From Asterias amurensis (taxonomy: Eukaryota; Echinodermata; Asteroidea; Forcipulatida; Asteriidae), in the NCBI RefSeq assembly GCF_032118995.1, contig NC_092669.1:11332335-11396334 (forward strand): 64,000 nucleotides of DNA, read 5' to 3'. A model generated the notes under the pieces. The model was not told the DNA's origin. It searched no databases and saw nothing but the letters and a program-made list of their open reading frames with translations. Shown here piece after piece: positions 11,502 to 23,500 of this stretch. Both the position numbers and the translations under genes were made by a program. Within the stretch, counting starts at the first letter, position 1; each line of letters opens with the position of its first letter.

Positions 11502-14500
11502 TTAAGAGCTGGCGTTTGATTTCCTCTTGAGCCTTTCTCTCCAGTCACCTTGAATCATCTCAAAATTGGCGTTCTTCGTCGACAACCCTCTGAAAGTAAA
11601 GAAACAATAAGCGCGAACAGAAATGAGTACGAGCACAAATCCAGAAATAACACACAATTGCTTCGTCCTTCGGATGGGACGTAAAGCCATAGGTTCTGTG
11701 TGTTGGGTAATACACATAAAAGAACCCAGTGCTCTTACCAAAGGCATCTCGGACAACAGATTTGAAGCAAGTTGGTGTACAAAAGGTGAGTATATCACAA
11801 ATTGATCTTAGTCTACTGTAACAACCCAAAAGATGAACGATTGACATTAATGGTTGTTACACTCAATTTCTGTGTAGAGTTCTAAACATCCATTGGCGGG
11901 ACCATATTACAAAGAAGGGGGTATATGGCAATCGCCCGCTATCAAAAACGTCTACAGTTTGCTGATCACTGTTTGCGTACAGCTGGTCAAGCCGTATCGT
12001 ACCTGTTCTCTGGAATCCTCCTGGCGGACATCCAAACCGCAGCAGGAGGAAAATGAGCTACCCAGACACCATCACCAAAGGCACAAATCTCAATCCAAAC
12101 AAGACCCAACAACTCACGAGGGATAAAGCAACCTTGCACCATTTCATCAAAGCTGCTTCTACTATTCCGTCGAAGGAATCTGCCCGCGGCCAGGCCAGGT
12201 TTCTCAGTAATGTGCCAGTGTTTTCACATATTTGTATTCTTTTTACAACCATTGTATTGCTTTTACTTGTGCAATTTTTTAATACGTGTATACATGTGTT
12301 TTTTTCATGTTTGCTGGCAAAATAAAAGGAAATGAAATGAAAAAGGACGAAGGATGATGATGATGACTGTCACGGTGATAAAATTATACGAGACATGCAA
12401 GGCAAGATGGAGCCCAAAATAGGGAACAATTTTCAAATTTGTTCATCCGCAAATGGAAAGATTAGTTTATTTTCATAAAACTTTCGGGAGACTCAGGGAG
12501 AGTTGGCAACTTTACTTACACAGCCATCTGCTCTTTCTTCCACTGGGCGATCCTCTTCTGTGCGACGACATTTGGGTCGTCTTCTTCATCCTCCTCCTCA
12601 TCGTTGGCCTTCTCTTCTCGCTCAACCTCCTCCTTGATCTGCTGCCACTTCTGCACTAACACCAGGGGTAGCTTGTTCTTTTTACTTGTGGACTTCTTGG
12701 TCTTTGGGATGGAGGAAAAACAAGAAAAAAGGGATTCCATAAAAGAGTATGTCAAGTCAAAAAGTTGAGAATTTTGAGTTTTGATATTTTTTTCGTAGAT
12801 CCAAGTTTTTGGCCATGACATGAATCCTTACTCACTGTGAATGAAGATGTATGTAATATATAAAAATCACAGAGCAATTGTTTTAAGATAGTCGCAGAAA
12901 TCCGTTTTACATGCTAAAGTAATTTTTGTGAAAGTGTTCCAATTTGTCATAGTTATATTTTTAGGGAATAGAACAGTTTGTGTCTGTGAACATTCCTGAC
13001 AGGGGCCCAATTTCATAAAGCCTGTAAGCACACAAATTTGCTTAGCATGAAATGTCTTCCTTGATAAAAAAAGGATAACCAACCAAATTTCCATGTAATT
13101 TTCAGGATGAGCAAACAACAGCTGAATGCCAGTATCAAGCAATATGCAACAAATAGAAATTTGATGGGTAATCTTTTTATCAAGGAAGAAATTTCATGCT
13201 AAGCATTTTTTTGTGCTTACAGGCGTTATGAAATTGGGCCAAGGTCTTGCGACCATTCGACTCCTCGGATTCACAACCAGAACCAAAAGATGAGAATGAA
13301 ATAATTGAAATATCTTCAATACCTTTTCTTTCTTCTTTTTTGTCTTGCCCGTCACCGGCTGTGCACCTGCTGTTGGCAATCCTGATAACGAGACGCCCTG
13401 GGGAGGGGCAGCAACTGATGGAAGAGCACTGTACAACACTGGGGCTGAGTAGTTCGAATCTGCCATGGTAGCACTTCCACTGTACAGGAGCTGAGGTTTA
13501 CCGATGACGGTTGAGCTGGAGGGCGTGGCGGAAGAGGATGGAATGTCCATTCCTTCGTTGATCATCTCGGGGTGGTGTATGGGTACGGGCGGAGGAGTCA
13601 TCGTCCTGGTGCTATCGCAGGCGCCCTCGTCATCTTCCTCAGGGGGAGGCGGAGGGGGCGGGCTGGGTGGAAGAGGGGGCAACTCTGGTCCCGAGCCGGA
13701 GGGAAGGGGCGGGGGCGGGGAGTCGGGTAAGGGTGGGAACAACTCGGTACCAGGGGGTGGCGGAGGGGGTTTATGGTAAGAAGACGGGAGGGGAGGGTTG
13801 GGAAGGGATGGGGCGGGTAGGGATGGAGGGGGCACTGGGTCGGGAAGGGGTGGGGCGGGTAGGGGCGGGGCAGGGGTCTTTGGTGGAGCTGGTGCTGGAG
13901 TTGGAGGGATGTATGGAGTGGTGTACTCCATAGCTTGGGGTTCGGGGATTGAGGATGAGGCGATATAGGTACTATAGGCTGTGAAATAATACCAATAATT
14001 GATAAAAACTATTTAATGACAGTTCGACACTAGCAGAGCCTTTCTCAAAGAATTTAGCCTTCGTGAAAGACTCTGCCCGGGTCGAACTTGTCAGGCCATT
14101 TACCTTTCTGGCATTACACCATGTTGGTTCTTTTTGTTGGTAAGCAGTTTGCAACAAGTCTATTTTCTAATAATAATTGACAATCAGCTTTGCAATAAAC
14201 TCCTAGCTCACTGTTTACCAACATTGTATTTTCACAGGTTTGCAAGAAACATTTGTCTGTGTGTGTGCCTCACAATACTTTAAAAGCTTTATTTGCTAAC
14301 AGAGCTAATAGAAGTGCTGCTAACTCAAGCCAAGAATGGTGACCGTAAACAAGATTCCGTGCTATTAAAGGTAAGAATTGGTTCTTGGCTCAAAACTGAT
14401 CAACAACTCCGCAATAACAAAAGATGCAAAGGTACTCGGTTCTTATTTAGCCATTTAGTAAGCCCCGAGGGTGTCTTAACTAAAGCATTGATTATATGCA

Positions 14501-17500
14501 TCATGTTTACTTTATCCTACAGGTATGCGAAGCTTTATCTTCAAGTACGCGCTAATCCTCCAATCAGATTGGCAGAATGGAGTGGTGATAAAAACCTATA
14601 TTGCACGGCTAATATCACTACCATGCGTATTGTGTGTTCTATGTCACGCGCCAAGTTTGCTTGAAGATAAATACGTTATCACACGCGCCCTGTGGAAATA
14701 CGGAAAATATAGCGCGTCTGTGTCCCATATCCAACTCTGCCTTCGGCCTCCTTGGATATGGGACGCAGAAGCGCTATATTTTTCCGTATTCCACTCGCGC
14801 TTGTGTGATAACTTATAATGTTCAAATTATGAGAATGTTTATTAACATGGCACCATGCAGCGGTTTAGTAGGTGCTGTGGTGCAATCTACAGCCATCCAA
14901 CACAGGCAGTACCAGAACGAACCCCTTCTCTCTAACGGTAAGTTAATTGTTTTATGCATTTTACATCCCACTCCAAACTATATAGACCCCCACCCCCCTC
15001 CCAACAACGAATCTAAAACCATTACCCCAAATCTCGTACCTTGGCTTTGACTGGTATCCTGCACCACAGGGACCAGTGGTGCCGACTGCACGTACTGCCC
15101 ATGCTCCGTTCCTTGTGTCAGCGACGCTTGGTTGAACAACGACTGGGACGCCGTCTGGGCAGAGTTGGTCGATACCGGTGTCTCCTCTCCCTTGTTCTCA
15201 CTTAGCGTCACGGCATCCATCGGAAAGTCCCACTGCGATGTTCCTGTCTGGTTGTCCGTGTAGTAATATTGCTTGTGCTCTCTGTATCGAATCAGGAGAA
15301 GGAAATCCAAAGCGTTAACGCCTAAAAAACACAGAGATGCTTCTTTGATCGAAAAATACCTTGCAAATTTTTTTTTTTCAATCAAAAAACATCTTGCAAT
15401 TTTTTTTTCATTGATCAAAAAACACTGTGCAAGTTTTTTGTTTTCATCGATCAAGAAATACATTGCAATTTTTTTTTTGTCTGACCTGCTTACTCTTACG
15501 CAATAGGGAGAGAGAAAAACAATTACTGAATTTATTAATAACATTATTTGAATGAATTGAAGAGAGACTTTTGAAAATTAAAGTCAAGACTCAAGAGTAT
15601 AGGGTTCTTGTGAATTGAGTCCAAGTCACTCACTTTGGCCGTCAACTCTTAAACCAAATTTTGTTTAAAGCCACCAGGCATAATTGGATAGTTCAGGGAG
15701 GCACCAAAGGCGATTGCCTCCATGCTCCCTGGTCATTGCCTCGGTGCCCTTAAAATGCTTAATTAAAATTTACAATTTCCTCATGGTGTGCTCTTTACTG
15801 AGGAGAAAATGCCTTGGTGCCCTTGCCCTTTCAAAAACTAAGCATACAAGCCTGAGCGACAACTGTAAAATGCTTATGTTCGTAACACTTTGTATTTGTA
15901 CAGAAAACATTTTATTGACCCGATTCCTCTGCAGTTGATCACCACAATAAAATCTTGGTTGCCCCATTTTGGGGAGTCAATGGCACTTGTGTGTCATACC
16001 AGATACTGCGCATTTGAAGTGTTGAACCCTACAATGGCCAGCATGACAGCAGTAGCAGCTTGTGACACTGGCGCACAGGGTTGCCGGTAATACATGAAAG
16101 GCCAAATACATGCACAGTGTATGTATACACCATACAAAACCATTTAGCAAAACTTCTATTCTGGCATTGGATGAAATCAAAACGACACATTGAATTCCTT
16201 CATTTTTGGATTGAACCAACGTCCTCAGCTTAACATGCGGGCGCTCTACCAACTGAGCTATCCAGCCAAACGTTTGTGGTTTCCCTTTTTTGTCAATATC
16301 TTTGTTCAGGGGTTGCGGAAACCACTGTAATGCTAATTTATAGGCAACATTATTGAGAAAGATGAAAATTCCAGTTGAATACAATCGCTATAAAACTTTC
16401 ATAGACGATATTTTCCAAATGAATGTAGAAGGTTATTTCGTTTGCAAGAATTAAAATGAAATTTTTCTCGCTCTTGATTTGTGCTCAGTTCTGTCTGATT
16501 TAACAAAAACTGGCCACACCAACCAAGAAAGAAAAAAAGAAGGAAAAAAAATCAACACCAAATTTACATCCACAATGAATACAAAATGAAAAGATCTTAC
16601 TCAAAATGAAGTTTAAAGAGATTTCACTGACCGGTACCGAATCCACTTGGCATCCGAAGGCGTGGCGTCAAAGGCTTTCCGTTCCGTTGGCTGGCTCCTT
16701 ACGACGCTCCATTGAACTTCATTCTCACAGAGGGGGGCTAATTTTCTTTTTTCAGTTTTTTTTTTTCAATTATTGGATTTTTGTTTGCCTATTCTCTTGG
16801 TCATTTTTGATTATTAACAAGCATTCCCAGGTCCAAATGTGCTTACAAATTTGTGCAAAAACCTACGAGATAAAACAAAATAAACATTCTTTGTTTCTCC
16901 AACCAACCCAACCCGAAAATTTCCACATAAAATTGAAATAAAAACACTGTTTATCATTGCCTCAATGTCCCTATACTTAAAAATTATTTCTTTGGGAATT
17001 TTCTGCGTGATAATATGACCATGTTTCGTAACTAATTCCTTAGATTAAAAGGTTCACAAGTTTTTAGAGTTCGTAATAGTGAGAGTGGGGGCGTCGTCGT
17101 TTGACTCCAGTCAAAATTCGTCCACCGGTGAAAAGTTCAAGCCAAGCGGTCGTCGCAGCAAATTCGTAGCTCCTCGTTGTTTTCACTGTTGGTAAGACTT
17201 CACTGTTCACAGTACACACACACATATCCACACCAAATATATCTTTCAGGTTTTGTTTAAGTGCGACAGTGGGGTCGGATTTTAGTCTGACCCCAAATCG
17301 TTGCCATCTCGACCGTGACATCATGTCAAGAAGTAGGTGCAAAGTTTTGTTTGGCAATTACTTTTTGTGATTTTGTTTTTGGTTTTTGGAGGAAAGTAGA
17401 AGAGAGTTGCTTCGTACCTGTCCCACGTGCAGGACCAACCGGAGGGTGTCGCTTCCATCTCGTAACGTTGGAGCTCCCAGTCGGACGACTTGAGGTGACG

Positions 17501-20500
17501 TAGAAGGTGCTTGGAATCCAAGAGACCCTCCCGCCAATCACGCACTCGCACCTAGCGACAAAATGGACGAAAACAAATTATGTTAAGTCGTCGCAAAAGT
17601 AAGTGGAAGCACTGTCAATTTCTTATTCAAGAAAATGTGGTATATCATTTTGAATCCTGTATAATTATTCATTTAATATTCATTTAGTTTTTGCTTTGTA
17701 CACATCCCCCTAGTGTTGAAGTTGCGACTTTTGATTCCTTAGTCGAGTCACGACAATCATTATTTAACTAAACGGTTAATCCTGTCGCCCAACTACTACA
17801 AAATAGTCGCGACTTTCTGCTTGGTAAACTAATTGTGTCGCTCACATCTATTCACAAAAGCATAATTTACTTACGAAACTTACAATCTGACATAAGTGAC
17901 ACGAACCTTCAATCCTTCAGCCTGAATTTTACTATTTTATGCATGCGGCAAACAATTTGCTGCAATGCATCTTGGGAATTAAAAATTGGCTCGCAACTAA
18001 GTGCTGAAGTCGCAACTATTTGAGGAGTGACTGGTCGGTTGGTAAATTTCACTAGTCGCCCAGGCTTAGGTCATAGGTTAGATTGTAATCAGTACAAACA
18101 ATTGATGGGAAGTCCCTTTTTTCGCTTAATCGTTTAGGAAAACATAAACAGTAGATGCACAACCACAAAAAATACAAACAAAATTGAACTTCTTGCAAAA
18201 TCATACATAATTCTTACCTCTTTTTCCACCAGCATTATCTGAAACTTGGTCAACTCTGCCGTTGTGATCCCCAGAAAAGCCAACTTGTTGCTAAGATCCA
18301 ACGACAGTTCAGCAATCTCTTTCTGAAAGTTGAACATCGACGAAATATTAAAAAGGTATCAATTTCATAGGAGATAAGAGTAACTATGAATATAAATATG
18401 AATAGTAGACCATGTGTGAAATCTATTTTGAGGGAGTGTTGGCTCTGAAAAGAGCCGCCTTGGTATTGACGTTTTGAACAGTATACTCTGCTCGGCGTCA
18501 GGAGAAGATAAACAATATTTTTAAACTGGGCACAGAGCTGGAGTCCAGTGCACTTGACCACTCTCAGGCCTGTATGCTTCGTTTTTGTAAGGGCAAGGGC
18601 ACCAAGGCATTTTCTCCTTTGTAAAGGGCATTGTATGAGGAAATTTTTCTACTGTCAGCATTTCAAGGGCATGAAGCATTGACCAGGGGGCATGGAGGCA
18701 ATCGCCTTCATTGCCTCCGTGAAGTATCAGGCCTAAGTTAAGTCAAACACTACTAATGAGTGAAACTTTTAAAAGTTTTGTTATTCACGGGACTCTGTTT
18801 TTAATAACCCACAGATTTTACATCCAGTTGCCATGGGGACGCAATCTGTACCTTCATCTCCGCTTCCTCTTTGATCTTCTGCTTAGCAGCGAGGTCATCT
18901 AGCTCGGCGTCGCACTGAGTTCCGATGTCGTTTGTCTCCACTGTTGACTTGCTTTTGAGATTCTCGATTCGTTTCTTCTTGATGGCGAGAAGATTCACTT
19001 CTCCCTTTTCATCTGTTGGCGATCACAACAAAGGTAGGGTCAACATAGGCATAAAATAACAAGCTTGTGAACATTTGGGCTGGCTTTTCTTTCGACTGAA
19101 AACTTGGTCTCAACAAAATTATCAAGAAAGATAAAGATGCAATTCACATGTGAAAGTTTAAGCTGAAAACAGCGTCTGCTTGCTGAGTAAACAGAAGAAT
19201 CCCACCCGAGTAACATGCCTGTGATATTTTTTCACAGGACTCGGGAAAGTACTGAGTATACAGTGCTAACACACATCGGTGTATGGGTAAAAACCAAAAT
19301 TAATATTCTTTATCCCCGATGCAAATTTAACATCTGATAGATCGTTGCGGTACCCGCTGCCAAAACATAGGATTCGAACTGCCTCTAGCTGCCGGGCAAC
19401 CTCGGTAGTCTAGTTGGTAAGACACTGCTCTAGAATTGCAAGGGTCGTGGGTTCGAATCCCACCCGAGTAACATGCCTGTGATATTTTTTCACAGGACTC
19501 GGGAAAGTACTGAGTATACAGTGCTAACACACATCGGTGTATGGGTAAAAACCAAAATTAATAAACAGAAGAAAAAAAACCTGTCGTGGTAAATTATACA
19601 GGCCTTGAAATAACCATAAGAACACGCAGCAATTGCTGTGGTGCCCTCCGTAAGGTTCCAAAGATAATTTTTTTCCATAGAAGTGCCCCCTTACCAGAGA
19701 AAAATTGCTGTGCCATTTTATGCAGCTCAATTTTTTTAACGTGGATTTTTTTACGGTGGATTTCGATTTTATGAAAAGCGGACAAATAGATCCACGGAAG
19801 AGTTGCATGCCTAATATCCACTGTGGAAGAAGTTAAATCGCTTCACACCTACTTAGCAAACTCAAATCAACATGTATGAAACTTAATTACCGTATAACTC
19901 TAGAGTTTCCGACGCTTTGCGTTTCTTGTCCACTGAGCACGGACTAGAGGCTCCGTCATCGAACTCCAACTCCTTCAACTCGGCCTGCACAGAAAAACAA
20001 TTATGTTATCAATAAGAATAATAATAGTGGCTTCTTATAGCGCTTAATATATCTGTCACTTAGTGACGTTCAAGGCACTTCAACATTCAGAATTGTCCTG
20101 CAAGATATGTGGGACTCGTTTGAATTATGTACAAGATGCTGTGTTGCAATATGCTGCCAATCACAACAGAAATACCGCGGCGAACCCCTTCTCTTTTCGC
20201 TAAGTGCACTGGGTTATTTCACATGTGTTACACAACACGCTGGACCAACGGCTTTACATCCTATCCGAAGGATGAACCATCATGGTTAAGCGTCTTGTTT
20301 TAGAAAACATGTGTCAGAACTGGGGCTCGAACCCACTGACCAGAAACACCGAAGTTTCAGCTACGACATGCCACAAATTTTCATTCTTATTCAAAGTTAT
20401 GGTCTCATTCAACAAACATACCTTCCGCTTCTCAAGGGCCATTTCCAACTGCTCGTCAATATCCATATCATCGTCCTCCGGTCTGCTTTCCCCATTCCCA

Positions 20501-23500
20501 TTGGTCGGTTCTGCCTCCTCCTCCATAAGCACTGGTTTAATCTGACCAATCGTGGAGCTGCTCTCATCTGAAACAGCCTCCGCCTCTTTGATATCTGCTA
20601 CGATGCTTTCAGTTCCTGGAAGACTGTCCCCTTTCACAAACATCGGGTATTTTTTCGCTTCTGGCTTTTGCAGCTCGAACTCCTCCTCTTCAATTTCGGG
20701 CTCCGGCGAAACGTCGTACGCTACCGCGCCCAGTCCATAAACAGGCAGTTTCTTCACTTCTTTCTCAATGATTCGGTCATTAATCTCAGGTAACTTCTCC
20801 ATTATTGTGTCCTCCTTTGTTAACTCCTCCTCTTGTTGCTTAGCAACGCTTTCGGTTAGCACAACAGGTTCAACGACCTCTGGTTCCTGTGCTGTTGTCC
20901 CATTGGCTAATGGGTGGTCATATGACTGTCCTGCTAGCTGCTGATTGGCTGCTTGAAGGGCAGCCGGTATCTCCCAAGTGACTTCACTGGTAACCGTGTT
21001 CCAGTAGTAGACACAGTTTGTTGCTTCGTCTAGGAGTTCTTGCCATTCGCCCAATTCCCCTGCCATATAAAAAAAAAGAAAACTTTCAATTTTGCTTCAC
21101 AAATTATCTCCTAAGCCAAAAATAGGCAGGATTGTCTGCCGAGCCAAAAACATTTTGTCTGCCTTTGTCTGCCAAGCCAAAACCAGGCAGGAAACCAATC
21201 ACAGATGGACGGCAAACATTCGTTGGGCTCTGGAACTCTTTGCACTTACGAAGTTCTTTGTTATCGAGCCCTTGGCTTAATTTTATAAACTGAAGCAAAA
21301 AGAAATCTGCTTGACAAATGTCTTCGCAAAGCAATTTCTGTAATTGAGTGGGGCACCAGTCATAACTATGCAAACTTAAAGTAAGTTTCTGTTAAGCAAT
21401 ACTTTTCTGTGCTTAGCAAGTTTTTTGTGCTTAATATCTTTATGTAATTGGGCCCAAACCTCCGTGGCTGCCTCTTAGTTTCAGAACCGGCGCTTACCTG
21501 CTTCATTATTTGTTGAATCTGCCACGCCTTGTTCTGGATCTGCATATTCACTAGGCGTTGATGTCACATCGCTGGTAGTTGACTCCACAGCTTGGCTGAG
21601 CGCTGAATCGAGGTGCGTGTTGTTCTGAGGCGGGGCATCTGACGTTTGTTTGGGCAGGGCTTCGGAAGTCTCCCCCGAGGGCACCGGGGAATCAATACCA
21701 TCAAGGGCATCGATCTCCTAGAAGTAGAGACAAAAAACTTATAGCAATTAGTGGCGTCTTACAAAGCGCTCATATCCGTCACTCAGTGAAGCTCAAGGTG
21801 CTTCAACATTTTGTATTTTTACAAGCAAGGTATGTGGGGGCTATGTTTGAAGCATGAGACCAACTCCTTTAAAGGCAGTGGACACTATTGGCAATTACTC
21901 AAAATAATTATTAGCATGAAACCTTACTTGGTGACGAGTAATGGGGAGAGGTTGATAGTAAAAAACCATTGTGAGAAACGGCTCCCTCTGAAGTACCATA
22001 GTTTTCGAGAAAGAAGTAATTTTCCACAAATTTGATTTCAAGACCTCAGATGTAGAATTTGAGGTCTGAAAATCAACTATCTACACACACACACCTGTTC
22101 GTGTGACAAGGGTGTTTTTTTCTTTCATTGTTATCTCGCAACTTCGACGACCAATTGAGCTCAAATTTTCAAAAGTTTGTAATTTTATGCATATGTTGAG
22201 ATACACCAGAAGAGAAGACTGGTCTTTGACAATTACCAATAGTGTCCATTGTCTTTAACATTACACCATCAGAATCAAGGATTCAAGCCTATTTACAGAT
22301 AAAGACAGATATTTTTGAGCACCTGACTGACGGTCAGCATTAGACCATTAGAAGTGGTTTGATAGATTGAAAGACTTATTTTGGTTCGACTTACCGCCAG
22401 AAAGTCAGCTACTTTTGCATCGATCTCATTCTTTGGTTTAATGGCTTCTTCTATAAAAGAAAAATATTTTACAATCTATAAATCCTCTTCAAAAATCTAA
22501 AACAAATCATTTGTATTTATTTGCAAAAAGGCACTTGAGTGGCCATCTTGATTTCTTCCATTCAAATCAATGTAATCAAACTGAGACTGAAAAAAATAGA
22601 CTGGTTCCCTTTTTTATGCTGAATATTAGCATCCATTAATATTTGTTAGATACAGGAAACATGACCAAAGTGGCAGCAGCATGATGAAAAGATGGATGCA
22701 ATTGTTATCAATGTAACCAAACTGAGGCTGGAAAGAAAAATAATCTGGTTCCCTTTTTTTATGCTGTATATTAGCATCGTATAATGTTATTGGATACAGG
22801 GAACATGACCAAGATGGCGGAGCTGTACCTGTGTCTCTTTGAGGGTTATCTTGACTATCTTCGTCGTCGCTGTCGCCATACTGGGCAAGAAGGCCACTCA
22901 GAGGGTTGTGATCTGAAAGGAAATTAGAAAATAGTATAAGCCGTTGCAAACTGCTTACCAACCAAACAGTGCTGAGTATAGACCATGTGAACTTTGTTTA
23001 CAATAAGTGTGACCTTGTACATTATTTGGGTATTCTGGCAGGCAAGATACTGCACTGGTCATATGGAAAAGTTGACATTTTGTGTCATAACTTCCACATA
23101 AATCCAAGAGTTATAAAAGTAAAAGCTGGACAAGTGTTGAGATGTGCCCCCTTTCATCATATCAAAAGTTGATAAGAATTAGACAGTGCAATCTCCATAA
23201 AATATAAGATTTTATGTTTTCTTCCATTAGGCTGTGTACAAATCGTGCCAGCAGGAAGTCCATGCTCTATAGCTCTTTAGTAAACATGTGATGTCACAGG
23301 CCCAATAGATTTGGGCCCAGTTTCATAGAGCTGCTTAATGGCCGATTCTGTGGTTACTGCGAGATTTCTATTTATGTATTTCATACTGCTGCTCTTTGTA
23401 AGCACAAAAAAGGTGTGCTTACTGCAAATCAATAACATCACAATGCAAATCCATGGTGAAAACTGCTGACCTGTGAAATACGCTTGCACCTTAGCAAATT

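Noticed and set aside
12053-12325. 90-codon forward frame ending near 'gcaaaataaaagg'
   Set aside because: It lies antisense in the last FNBP4 intron and has no domain. The A-rich end suggests a retroposed fragment, but no source could be recognised.
13504-13933. Gly-rich forward open frames
   Set aside because: They are the antisense of the poly-proline exon of FNBP4, which fits that family and splices in frame.
16200-16270. Apparent minus-strand tRNA
   Set aside because: Good A/B boxes but no proper acceptor stem, and a SINE-like body is attached.
17064-17357. 97-codon minus-strand open frame in FNBP4 intron 10
   Set aside because: It lies between exons that join in frame without it and shows no known domain.
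19390-19465. Apparent tRNA gene
   Set aside because: A and B boxes are present, but the acceptor arms do not pair. The same unit with a SINE tail recurs at 33510-33765, so it is a SINE.
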